From the NCBI GenBank assembly GCA_023426505.1, contig JAFAAP010000076.1:1-8902 (forward strand): a stretch of DNA of 8,902 bases, written 5' to 3'. Every line of letters begins with the position of its first letter. Position 1 is the stretch's first letter. The notes under the pieces are model-generated. The model worked only from the letters and a program-made list of their open reading frames with translations. It was not told where the DNA came from and searched no databases. This DNA comes from Pseudomonadota bacterium. GTDB lineage: Bacteria; Pseudomonadota; Alphaproteobacteria; Rhizobiales; Beijerinckiaceae. This document shows positions 1 through 7,063 of the stretch, piece by piece. Made by a program: the position numbers and the translations under genes.

Positions 1-1350
1 GCTCAGACCCGTCCGACGCCAACTGCTCCGGCGGCCGAGCCCGCAACTCCCCCTGCAGGCGCGGCTCCCCAGCGCACCGCGCCCGGCGCCCCGCGTCCGG
101 GCGACGAGACGCCCGGCGGCCGTCAGCGCGGCCAGCGGCCCGAAGCTCCTCCTGCTCCCGGCACCCCGCCGGCGGCCGCCCGGCCCGCTCCTGCACCCCA
201 GCCGACACCTGGCGCTCCGGCCCCGACGCCTCCTGCCCCGACGGCCGCGCCGACTCCTCAGCCTCCGGCTGCCGCCCAGCAGCCTGTCCCGGGTCAGCCC
301 GCTCCGGCTCCCAGGCCGCAGGCCCCGGCCCAGGCTGCCCCGCCTGTTCCCGGCCAGCCTGCGCCAGGCGCTTTCCAGGGCGGCATGCGCCAGCCCTTCG
401 ACGCCCAGTCCGGCATCCGGATCGAGGATCTGCGCAACCAGCGCCGTGAACGGACTGAAGAAGGCGGTCGCCGGGTCATCATCGAGGAGCCCGGCAACCG
501 GACGATCATCCGCGAGGGCGATCAGGTCATCATCCGCCATGATGAGACGGAGCGCTTCCGCCGGACCTACCGCGACGCGGACGTACGCGTCGAGCGCCGC
601 GGCGGGGACGAAGAGGTCACCATCGTCCGCCGGCCCGACGGGTCCGAGATCCTCACGGTCCGGGACCAGGACGGAAACCTCATCCGCCGCGTCCGGCGCG
701 AGCCGGCCGGACAGGAGGTCGTGCTGATCGAGAACCGCCGCGGCGATCTGGGCCGTGCCGGTCCGCGGCCGGGCTACGGCTATGTCCGCGAGGACGTGAT
801 CCGGCTCCCGCCCCCGCGGGTCAGCATTCCGCGCGAGGAGTACATCGTCGAGGTGGAGCGTGCGTCGCAGGCCGATCTGGTCGAGGCCTTCACCGCCCCG
901 CCGGTGGAACGGATCGAGCGGGCCTACACCCTCGACGAAGTCCGCCGGAGCGAGCCGCTGCGCGAGCGTATGCGGCGGGTCGATCTCGATACGGTGAATT
1001 TCGAGTTCGGCTCGTGGATCTTGCCCGAGGAGCAGATCGGCGCCATGACCGGCATCGCCCAGGCGATCCAGAGGGCGCTCCAGAACAACCCGAACGAGGT
1101 GTTCCTCATCGAGGGCCACACGGACGCGGTGGGGTCGGACGAGGACAACCTGACTCTCTCCGACCGCCGTGCGGAGACGGTCGCGACGATCCTCAGCGAG
1201 CGCTTCCGCATCCCGGCCGAGAACCTCACGACGCAGGGCTACGGCGAGCAGTACCTCAAGGTGGATACGCAGGGCCCCGAGCGGGAGAACCGCCGGGTGA
1301 CGATCCGCCGGATCACGCCGCTCCTGCAGGGCCAGAACACCCAGCAGTAA
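1..1350 (+). CDS. OmpA-family peptidoglycan-binding protein, 5' end outside the window
   Basis: The reading frame is open from base 1 to the TAA at 1348-1350, giving 449 visible residues. The true start lies upstream of the window, so the ATG at 385 is internal. Visible residues 1-128 are extremely rich in Pro, Ala and Gln, with an 8-residue motif PVPGQPAP occurring twice (bases 283-306 and 343-366), and look like a disordered linker. Residues about 130-325 are highly charged, with many Arg, Glu and Asp. Residues about 328-440 form an OmpA C-terminal domain: a VNFEFGSW strand, then EGHTDAVGSDEDNLTLSDRRAE written in part as GHTD (Asp375) and SDRRA (Arg389/390), and a final ENRRV. In this family the Asp and Arg bind the diaminopimelate of peptidoglycan. 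By family knowledge the protein should sit in the envelope and tether it to the cell wall. No signal peptide can be judged because the N-terminus is missing. It ends at a strong terminator and faces the cyclase gene. Domain call is firm; the exact role is unknown. Confidence 0.88.
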   Translation, partial: AQTRPTPTAPAAEPATPPAGAAPQRTAPGAPRPGDETPGGRQRGQRPEAPPAPGTPPAAARPAPAPQPTPGAPAPTPPAPTAAPTPQPPAAAQQPVPGQPAPAPRPQAPAQAAPPVPGQPAPGAFQGGMRQPFDAQSGIRIEDLRNQRRERTEEGGRRVIIEEPGNRTIIREGDQVIIRHDETERFRRTYRDADVRVERRGGDEEVTIVRRPDGSEILTVRDQDGNLIRRVRREPAGQEVVLIENRRGDLGRAGPRPGYGYVREDVIRLPPPRVSIPREEYIVEVERASQADLVEAFTAPPVERIERAYTLDEVRRSEPLRERMRRVDLDTVNFEFGSWILPEEQIGAMTGIAQAIQRALQNNPNEVFLIEGHTDAVGSDEDNLTLSDRRAETVATILSERFRIPAENLTTQGYGEQYLKVDTQGPERENRRVTIRRITPLLQGQNTQQ

Positions 1351-1371
1351 GCCCCAGCGAAAACACAGCCC

Positions 1372-1405
1372 GGCCCGGCGGATCACCACCCGCCGGGCCT
1401 TTTTT
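1372..1405 (+). terminator. Intrinsic terminator of the OmpA-family gene
   Basis: A perfect 10-bp GC stem (1372-1381 with 1390-1399) closes an 8-base loop and is followed at once by six T residues (1400-1405). It lies 21 bases after the stop codon of the OmpA-family gene. On the opposite strand the stem is not followed directly by a T run (a short TTTT comes about ten bases later), so it should mainly stop + strand transcription. It also separates the two convergent genes. Confidence 0.9.
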
Positions 1406-1411
1406 CGAGAC

Positions 1412-3184
1412 CTAGTCGGGCAATCCCGCCAGGCGCAGTCCCTCGGCGATGCGGTCCAGAACCTCCTTGCTGAAGACGAGCGCCATCGTGATGTCGGAGA
1501 TCCGAAGGCCGGGATAATCCCTCAGGAGCTCGCGCACGCTCTCGGTGGCCTTCCCGAGCTGGCCCGCCAGCGCGTAGGCCGGGGCAAGATTGCGATGGAT
1601 CCAGGCAGCGCTCGGGTGGGACAGGAGCGCCTTTTCCTGCCACTTGATGGATTCCTCGTAGCGCCCCGCGATGAAGTGGGCGGCACCGATCCCCATGTCG
1701 CAGTTGAACGCCATCGGGTCGAAGGGACTCAGGCGAAGCGACCGTTCGAAATGCTTGATCGCCGTCTCAGGATCGTCCTGATAGTTGTGCAGCCACCCGC
1801 TCCGGTTCCAAGCCCAGGCCGAGTTCGGGTCGAGCGCCAGGGCCCGATCGAGAACTGCACCCGCCCGCCTGTATTCCCGGGTGATCGTGAGAGCAGCCCC
1901 CAGTACGGCCAGGCTGAAGGGATCGTCCGACGCGAGGGTTGCGGCGGCCTGGGCCTGCCGCAGGGCCACCTGCCTCTCCCGGTCCGGATCGTCGGTCCAG
2001 TTGTAGACGACCTTCTGCCCGTGGCACCACGCGGCCAGGGACCGGGCAAGCGGGTAGTTCGGATCGAGGCGCAGCGCCTCTTCGAGCAGCGCCGAAGCCT
2101 CCTGATTGCTCTCCCGGTCCAGGGACCAGATCTGGGGGAGCGCCCGCATCACGAGATCGTAGGCGTCGAGGTTCTCCGTGCGCTTGCGCTTGGCGCGCTC
2201 GATCTCCGCGGCCCTGATCGAGGGCTGGATCGCCCCGACAACGCTCGCGGTGATCTGGTCCTGGAAATCGAACAGGTCTTCGACCACCCCGTCGTAATGG
2301 TCGGCCCATAGATGGGCGCCCGTGGTCGCGTCGATGAGCTGGGCCGCGATGCGGACGCGGTTGCCCGATCGTCGCACGCTTCCCTCCAGCACGTAGCGCA
2401 CGCCGAGCTCGCGGCTGATCTGGCGGAGATTCACTGAACGCCCCTTGTAGGCGAAGGCCGAGTTGCGGGCGATGACGAAGAACGAACGGACCCGCGACAG
2501 GGCGGCGGTAATGTCCTCGACGATGCCGTCGGCGAAATGCTCCTGCTCCGGCCCGCCGCTCATGTTGTTGAATGGCAGGACCGCGATGGAAGGCCTGTCC
2601 GGCAGGGCAAAGGCCTGCTGCGGCGGCACCTCGCCCCCCGCCTCGCGGAGGCTCTTGAGGCAGTAGATCCTGATCGGCCGGGCAATGTTCCTGACGTGTT
2701 GCTCGCCCATGTCTTGGAACTCGAACGGAAGCCTGTCCTTCACTTCGTCGTAGACCTTGGCGGAGAGGCAAACCCCGCCAGGCGTCGCCATCTGCTCAAG
2801 GCGGGACGCCACATTGACCCCGTCGCCGTAGATGTCCCCATCCTCGTCGATGATGATGTCGCAGAGATTGAGGCCGATGCGGAGCTGGAGCGTGCTGGCG
2901 GGATCTTGGGCCGAGATCGCCGCGAGGGCGTCCTGCATCTCCACGGCGCACCGAACCGCCTCGACCGGACTCGAGAACTCGATCAGGAAGCCGTCGCCGG
3001 TGGTCTTCACGAGGCGACCGCCATGGGCTTGGATCGTGGGGGCGACCACCTCGCGCCTGAGCCGCCTCAGGCGCAGGAGCGTTCCCTCCTCGTCTGCGGA
3101 CATCAGCCCGGAATACCCCGCCACATCGGCAGCCATGATGGCCGCGAGACGCCTTTGGGACTTCTGCTCGTAGGGATCGGGCAT
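1412..3184 (-). CDS. Class III adenylate/guanylate cyclase with TolB-like domain and TPR repeats
   Basis: A 590-residue protein in three parts. Residues about 11-175 are a class III cyclase catalytic domain: AADVAGYS (metal-binding Asp20), LVKTTGDGF (Lys60, metal-binding Asp64) and VNVASR (Asn124, Arg128, transition-state residues). The catalytic residues are present, so it is probably active; Lys60 suits ATP, making cAMP likely, but this is inference. Residues about 199-300 (SIAVLPFNNMSG to HLWADHYDG) match the TolB-amino-terminal-like domain often found in such cyclases. Residues about 360-560 carry TPR-like helices (ALRLDPNYPLA, ALALDPNSAWAWN, SLRLSPFDPMAFN) for protein contacts. There is no signal peptide or membrane segment, so it should be cytosolic. 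I chose the ATG at 3184 because GGGGGA stands 5 bases before it; an ATG at 3190 is nearly as good, and the frame is open to 3316. It follows era on the same strand after about 170 bases, so it may have its own promoter. The signal sensed is unknown. Confidence 0.88.
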   Translation of the reverse strand: MPDPYEQKSQRRLAAIMAADVAGYSGLMSADEEGTLLRLRRLRREVVAPTIQAHGGRLVKTTGDGFLIEFSSPVEAVRCAVEMQDALAAISAQDPASTLQLRIGLNLCDIIIDEDGDIYGDGVNVASRLEQMATPGGVCLSAKVYDEVKDRLPFEFQDMGEQHVRNIARPIRIYCLKSLREAGGEVPPQQAFALPDRPSIAVLPFNNMSGGPEQEHFADGIVEDITAALSRVRSFFVIARNSAFAYKGRSVNLRQISRELGVRYVLEGSVRRSGNRVRIAAQLIDATTGAHLWADHYDGVVEDLFDFQDQITASVVGAIQPSIRAAEIERAKRKRTENLDAYDLVMRALPQIWSLDRESNQEASALLEEALRLDPNYPLARSLAAWCHGQKVVYNWTDDPDRERQVALRQAQAAATLASDDPFSLAVLGAALTITREYRRAGAVLDRALALDPNSAWAWNRSGWLHNYQDDPETAIKHFERSLRLSPFDPMAFNCDMGIGAAHFIAGRYEESIKWQEKALLSHPSAAWIHRNLAPAYALAGQLGKATESVRELLRDYPGLRISDITMALVFSKEVLDRIAEGLRLAGLPD

Positions 3185-3352
3185 GTCCATCCCCCGCACG
3201 ACGTCGTCGGGATCGACAGCGCGGCTCACGGGGCGCGCCGAGAGGCCGCACTTAGTCAAAAGTCTAAATGCCGTGACGCCTACAGGTTCCGGCCTAGCGC
3301 CTCTCGCGGTGCACAAAAGTTGGTTTTTGATGTAAATTTTTCAGCGCAGGGC
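3185..3352. other. Intergenic region between era and the cyclase gene, with AT-rich patches
   Basis: This stretch is notably more AT-rich than its surroundings at 3313-3343 and 3250-3270. It should hold the promoter of the cyclase gene if that gene is not simply read through from era. I found no convincing -35/-10 pair on the - strand and no clear hairpin terminator after era. An imperfect dyad, TTAGTC-AAAA-GTCTAA (3252-3267, five of six pairs), lies about 60 bases before the cyclase start and could be an operator. Confidence 0.4.
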
Positions 3353-4267
3353 TCAACCGCGGGGAAATTCCAGCCCCATCTCGCGATAGCGCTCCGGATC
3401 GTCGCTCCAGTTCTCGCGCACCTTCACGAAGAGGAAGAGGTGAACCGGGGCCTCAGCGATCTCGGCGATTTCCTTGCGGGCCGCCTGCCCGATCGCCTTG
3501 ATGGTCTGACCGCCCTTGCCGAGCACGATTTTGCGCTGGCTGTCCCTCTCCACGAACACCGTCTGTTCGATGCGGATCGAACCGTCGGGGCGCTGCTGCC
3601 ACTGGTCGGTTTCGACGGTGGACTGATAAGGCAGTTCCTCGTGCAGCCGCTCGTAGATCTTCTCGCGTGTGATCTCGGCCGCCAGCATGCGCAGGGGCGC
3701 ATCCGAGATCTGGTCCTCGGGATAGAGCCAGGGACCCTCCGGCATCATCTCGGCAAGCTGGCGCTTGAGCGCTTCGAGCCCGTCGCCCTTCAGGGCCGAG
3801 ATCATGAAGGTATGGGCGAACGGCACCTTCTCGTTGAGCTTTGCCGCCATCTCGAGCAGCTTCGAGCGCTCGATCAGGTCGATCTTGTTCAGGATCAGGA
3901 TCTTCGGACGCTTCAGCTCCGGCAGCTTATCGAGGATGGCCTCGGCCTCCTCGTCGATCCCTTTGCGGACATCGAGCAGGAGAGCGACCACGTCGGCATC
4001 CGCAGCCCCGCCCCAGGCGGAGGTGACCATGGCCCGGTCGAGGCGGCGCTTCGGCTTGAAGATGCCCGGCGTGTCGACGAACACGATCTGTGCATTACCC
4101 TCGATGGCGATGCCGCGCACCAGCGCCCGCGTGGTCTGGACCTTCCTGGACACGATCGACACCTTCGAGCCGACCAGCGAATTGAGGAGGGTGGATTTAC
4201 CCGCGTTGGGGGCGCCGATCAGGGCGACGAATCCGGCCTTGGTGTTGGTCTCTTCAGGCGACGCCAT
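3353..4267 (-). CDS. era: GTPase Era, 30S ribosomal subunit assembly factor
   Basis: A 304-residue protein of normal family length. The GTPase domain has all its motifs: G1 GAPNAGKST (18-26), switch I with QTTR (44-47), G3 DTPG (65-68), G4 NKID (127-130) and G5 SALK (157-160). The C-terminal KH RNA-binding domain shows IVLGKGGQTIKAIG with its GKGG loop at 250-253. Era binds the 3' end of 16S rRNA and helps mature the 30S subunit, partly at the inner membrane. The ATG at 4265-4267 overlaps the end of rnc by 14 bases. A strong purine-rich ribosome binding site stands just upstream, inside rnc, supporting this start. The rnc-era overlap is conserved in many bacteria and suggests coupled translation. 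Nothing is missing or broken. Confidence 0.98.
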   Translation of the reverse strand: MASPEETNTKAGFVALIGAPNAGKSTLLNSLVGSKVSIVSRKVQTTRALVRGIAIEGNAQIVFVDTPGIFKPKRRLDRAMVTSAWGGAADADVVALLLDVRKGIDEEAEAILDKLPELKRPKILILNKIDLIERSKLLEMAAKLNEKVPFAHTFMISALKGDGLEALKRQLAEMMPEGPWLYPEDQISDAPLRMLAAEITREKIYERLHEELPYQSTVETDQWQQRPDGSIRIEQTVFVERDSQRKIVLGKGGQTIKAIGQAARKEIAEIAEAPVHLFLFVKVRENWSDDPERYREMGLEFPRG

Positions 4268-4964
4268 GTTCTTCCTCCCTCCACACCCTCTCCTGCAGGA
4301 GAAGACTTCTCGCCGCCGCCTGTTCCGCGACCCGTTTCGAGGCGCCTGTCCCGAACGCGCCCTCCTTGCCCTTCACCTTCACCATGATCCGGAACTTGGG
4401 AGCATGGTCGGGTCCCGTCTGCTCGACCACCGTGTAGGTCGGGGCCGGAAGCCCCTGCCCCTGCGCCCATTCCTGAAGGGCGCTCTTGGGATCGCGCAGG
4501 GGACGCCGCGGAGCATTGAGGAGATCCTTGAACGAGCGCTCGACCAGCGCCCTGGCGGGCTCCCAGCCTCCGTCGAGGAAGACGGCTCCGATGATCGCCT
4601 CCGCCACGTCCGCCAGGATGGTCTGGTTCTTGCGCTCCCCGGACAGGGCCTCGCCGGCGCCGAGCCTCACATGGGGGCCGACGTCCCAGGCCTCGGCGAT
4701 CTCCGCGCAGCTTTCCCGGCGCACGAGTTCCGCAAGGCGGCGGGAAAGCTCACCCTCCGGCGCTTTCGGGAAAGCCTGATAAAGCATCTCGGCAATCGCG
4801 AGGCCGAGCACCCGGTCGCCGAGGAATTCGAGCCGCTGATAGCTCAGCCCTCCGGCATTGGGAGCGCTGACATGGGTCAGCGCCTCCTGGAGAAGCTCCT
4901 TGCGCTCGAAGCGGTAGTCGAGCCGCTTCAGGAGTTCGTCGGTATTGGGTCTGCGTCGGGCCAC
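4254..4964 (-). CDS. rnc: Ribonuclease III
   Basis: A 236-residue protein of usual length. The N-terminal endonuclease domain has the family signature YQRLEFLGDRVLGLA (42-56) with Glu46 and Asp50, and the second acidic pair in ILADVAEAIIGA (Asp119, Glu122). These four side chains bind the catalytic metals. Residues about 157-226 form the double-stranded RNA-binding domain, beginning near KSALQEWAQ and ending with GASKRVAEQAAA. RNase III cuts dsRNA, including the rRNA precursor and regulatory duplexes. The start is a GTG at 4962-4964, only three bases after the lepB stop, with AGG six bases upstream. Arg51 stands where many homologues have Ser (GDSVL); this is outside the metal site. The gene overlaps era by 14 bases. 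Confidence 0.97.
   Translation of the reverse strand: MARRRPNTDELLKRLDYRFERKELLQEALTHVSAPNAGGLSYQRLEFLGDRVLGLAIAEMLYQAFPKAPEGELSRRLAELVRRESCAEIAEAWDVGPHVRLGAGEALSGERKNQTILADVAEAIIGAVFLDGGWEPARALVERSFKDLLNAPRRPLRDPKSALQEWAQGQGLPAPTYTVVEQTGPDHAPKFRIMVKVKGKEGAFGTGASKRVAEQAAARSLLLQERVWREEEHGVA
4271..4282 (-). promoter_or_regulatory. Ribosome binding site of era inside rnc
   Basis: On the - strand the bases read GGAGGGAGGAAG, ending three bases before the era ATG at 4267, with the GGAGG core six bases away. It lies within the coding sequence of rnc, 15 or more bases before the rnc stop. This fixes the era start and lets era be translated while rnc is still being read. Confidence 0.75.
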
Positions 4965-4967
4965 GGG

Positions 4968-5744
4968 CTACCTGATCCGCTCGAACATGCGGTTCCAGCG
5001 AATATAGCCCGGCCATTCCCAGGGGCGCCACAAGGACGCGTTCTCGTCGATCGAGAAGAAGATGATCTCGGCCCGGCCGACGAGGTTCTCGGCCGGGACC
5101 TGGCCCACATTGGCCTCGTCGCGGGAATCGGTCGAGTTGTCCCGGTTGTCGCCCATCATGAAGTAGTGGCCGGGCTGGACCGTGTAGACGTTGGTGTTGT
5201 CCCAGTAGCCCCGGTCGCCGTCGCGCTCGATCACGTAGTGGGTCGTGCCCTCGGGAAAGGTCTCCTTGTAGCGGGGAACCGAGATCGTGCGGCCATAGAG
5301 GTCGGTCGTCTGGTAGTCCTCGACCCGCTCGCGCTGGATCGGCTTGCCGTTGATGTGCAGGACGCCGCCGATCACCTGGATCTTGTCGCCGGGGAGACCG
5401 CCCACGCGCTTGATGTAGTCCGTCGAGTTGTCCTTCGGCAGCTTGAACACGACGATGTCGCCGCGCTTGGGCTCGGACCCGAAGATGCGGCCGGAGAACA
5501 GAGGCGGGCTGAAGGGAATCGAGTGCTTCGAATATCCGTAGGAATACTTCGAGACGAACAGGTAGTCGCCGATCAGCAGGGTCGGGATCAGGGAGCCCGA
5601 GGGGATGTTGAAGGGCTGGAACAGCAAGGTGCGGACCACGACGGCGATCAGCAGGGCCTGGATGATGACCTTGATGGTCTCCCAGAGGCCGCTCTCGTCC
5701 TTCTTGACGCTGTCGCCCGCGTACTTCTTGGCGTTGTCGCTCAC
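4968..5744 (-). CDS. lepB: Signal peptidase I
   Basis: The inner-membrane serine peptidase that cuts signal peptides from Sec- and Tat-exported proteins. The 258-residue model starts at a GTG (5742-5744), giving VSDNAKKYAG as the N-terminus. One membrane segment spans about residues 22-40. Box B reads IPSGSLIPTLLIGD with nucleophile Ser51; the general base is Lys112 in DYIKRVGGLPGD; the final box GDNRDNSTDSRDE is at 198-210. The residue after the nucleophile is Leu, where Met is usual in the family. An alternative TTG at 5792 would add 16 residues, but the added stretch does not resemble other LepB N-termini. A GGAT lies 8 bases before the GTG. The gene follows acpS after about 100 bases and precedes rnc by 3, so lepB, rnc and era are surely transcribed together. 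Confidence 0.95.
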   Translation of the reverse strand: MSDNAKKYAGDSVKKDESGLWETIKVIIQALLIAVVVRTLLFQPFNIPSGSLIPTLLIGDYLFVSKYSYGYSKHSIPFSPPLFSGRIFGSEPKRGDIVVFKLPKDNSTDYIKRVGGLPGDKIQVIGGVLHINGKPIQRERVEDYQTTDLYGRTISVPRYKETFPEGTTHYVIERDGDRGYWDNTNVYTVQPGHYFMMGDNRDNSTDSRDEANVGQVPAENLVGRAEIIFFSIDENASLWRPWEWPGYIRWNRMFERIR

Positions 5745-5843
5745 GTAAATCGATCCATGCTTGAGGAATCTGGCGGCCTGAAGCCGTCCCAAGTCTCCGC
5801 GGCGGTCTATCCCAAGCCGAAGGCCGCCGCAACGCAGGCACCG
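5745..5843 (-). other. acpS-lepB intergenic spacer with a short inverted repeat
   Basis: This is the widest gap inside the acpS-era block. It contains a perfect 7-bp GC inverted repeat (5799-5805 with 5824-5830) around an 18-base loop. There is no T run after it on the - strand, so it is not a normal terminator. I saw no convincing promoter for lepB here. If lepB instead started at the TTG 5792, half of the spacer would be coding. Confidence 0.35.
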
Positions 5844-6245
5844 CTACTTTATGGGGCGGGCCTCGATGATGACGAAGGCCTGGGCCAGCGGCGGATCGTC
5901 CGTGAGAGAGACGTGGAGCACCGCCTCATGGCCGGGCGGCGTCAGGGCCCGCAGGCGCTCCAGGGCGCCGCCGCTCAGCCTCATGGTGGGCTGGCCGGTC
6001 CTGAGGTTGACGACCTCCATGTCGCGCCAGAACACCCCGTGGCTCAAGCCCGTCCCTAGGGCCTTGGCGCAGGCCTCCTTGGCGGCGAAGCGGCGGGCGT
6101 AGGAGGGCGCACGGGCGGCGCGCCGGTCGCTGCGCGCCCGCTCGCCCTCGGTGAAGATGCGGTGGGTGAACCTTTCGCCGAAGCGCTCCAGGGAGCGCTC
6201 GATGCGACGGATGTCGCACAGGTCCGACCCGATGCCGAGAATCAT
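5844..6245 (-). CDS. acpS: Holo-[acyl-carrier-protein] synthase
   Basis: A 133-residue cytosolic phosphopantetheinyl transferase of normal size. It moves the 4'-phosphopantetheine arm from CoA to a serine of apo-ACP, which activates ACP for fatty acid synthesis. The family motifs are clear: ILGIGSDLCDIRRIE with Mg-binding Asp8, and RRFAAKEACAKALGTG with Glu57. The ATG at 6243-6245 has AAGGAT five bases upstream, so the start is well supported. pdxJ ends 25 bases before it on the same strand. The pdxJ-acpS-lepB order is usual for alphaproteobacteria and other proteobacteria. Confidence 0.97.
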   Translation of the reverse strand: MILGIGSDLCDIRRIERSLERFGERFTHRIFTEGERARSDRRAARAPSYARRFAAKEACAKALGTGLSHGVFWRDMEVVNLRTGQPTMRLSGGALERLRALTPPGHEAVLHVSLTDDPPLAQAFVIIEARPIK

Positions 6246-6270
6246 GTGGGATCCTTGTCAGGATGAAGGG

Positions 6271-7023
6271 CTAGGCTCCTGATATCTGGGCGCGCCCCTC
6301 GTCCATTGCGACCCGCATACAGCGAACCGCCTCGTCCAGCCCGAGGAAGATGGCCTCGCCCACAAGGAAGTGACCGATATTGAGCTCGACGATCTGGGGA
6401 ATCGCCGCCACTGGGCGCACCGTGTCGTAGGTCAGGCCGTGCCCGGCATGGATCTCGAGCCCGATCTTCGCCCCGTGCTCGGCCGCCCGGCGCAGGCGTT
6501 CGAGCTCATGCAGGCGCTCGGCATCGTCCTCGGCGTCGCAATAGGTTCCGGTGTGAAGCTCGACGACCGGCGCCCCGAGGTCGCAGGCCGCATCCATCAC
6601 CTCGATTTCGGGCTCCACGAACAGGGAGACCCGGATGCCGGCCTCCTTCAGCTCCCGGATGGCCGGGCGCAGATGGGCGTGCTGGCCGATGATGTCGAGA
6701 CCTCCCTCCGTCGTGCGCTCCTCGCGCTTCTCCGGCACGAGGCAGGCGGCATGAGGATGGATCGCGAGGGCGAGCCCGATCATCTCGGGCGTGGCCGCCA
6801 TCTCGAAGTTGAGCGGCACGAAGAGCTGGCGCTTGAGCCGCTCCATGTCCTGATCGCGGATATGCCGCCGGTCCTCGCGCAGATGAGCCGTGATGCCGTC
6901 CGCGCCGGCCAGCACGGCCATATGGGCCGCCCGGATCGGGTCAGGATGGTAGCCGCCGCGAGCGTTCCGGACAGTCGCGACGTGATCGATGTTGACGCCA
7001 AGGCGGAGAGGAGGAGCTTTCAT
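6271..7023 (-). CDS. pdxJ: Pyridoxine 5'-phosphate synthase
   Basis: A 250-residue cytosolic TIM-barrel enzyme. It condenses 3-amino-2-oxopropyl phosphate with 1-deoxyxylulose 5-phosphate to give pyridoxine 5'-phosphate, the last ring-forming step of DXP-dependent vitamin B6 synthesis. Family landmarks are complete: LGVNIDHVATVRNARGG (8-24), TAHLREDRRHI with His47, LNFEMAAT with Glu74, EIHAGHGL with His195, and the phosphate-binding ELNIGHFLVGEAIF (213-226). His47, Glu74 and His195 match the catalytic residues known in the E. coli enzyme. The ATG at 7021-7023 lacks a clear Shine-Dalgarno sequence; the 40 bases before it are rather AT-rich. It follows the 2H phosphoesterase gene by 40 bases and heads the classical acpS-lepB-rnc-era block. 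Confidence 0.98.
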   Translation of the reverse strand: MKAPPLRLGVNIDHVATVRNARGGYHPDPIRAAHMAVLAGADGITAHLREDRRHIRDQDMERLKRQLFVPLNFEMAATPEMIGLALAIHPHAACLVPEKREERTTEGGLDIIGQHAHLRPAIRELKEAGIRVSLFVEPEIEVMDAACDLGAPVVELHTGTYCDAEDDAERLHELERLRRAAEHGAKIGLEIHAGHGLTYDTVRPVAAIPQIVELNIGHFLVGEAIFLGLDEAVRCMRVAMDEGRAQISGA

Positions 7024-7063
7024 AGGATTGTTTTAGCTGAACTTACGGCGATGAACAGGGCCG

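Noticed and set aside
1767..2771. A 334-codon frame on the - strand inside the cyclase gene
   Set aside because: It is another frame of the same strand; the true frame carries the TolB-like and TPR domains, while this one is Arg/Gly/Pro-rich without motifs.
2537..4387. A 616-codon open frame on the + strand, antisense to the cyclase and era
   Set aside because: Same reason: it crosses an intergenic region and two well-supported genes, and its product shows no known motif.
5745..5792. A TTG start for lepB adding 16 residues
   Set aside because: The added residues do not resemble LepB N-termini and the GTG at 5744 gives a typical start; kept only as an alternative.
5745..5843. A possible lepB promoter (TTGCGG-N17-TAGACC on the - strand)
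   Set aside because: Each hexamer matches consensus at only three of six positions, which is expected by chance in a spacer of this length.
3765..6059. A 764-codon open frame on the + strand, antisense to era, rnc, lepB and acpS
   Set aside because: It is antisense to four genes with full catalytic motifs, and its product is low-complexity with no recognisable domain. Long antisense frames are expected in GC-rich DNA with strong third-position bias.
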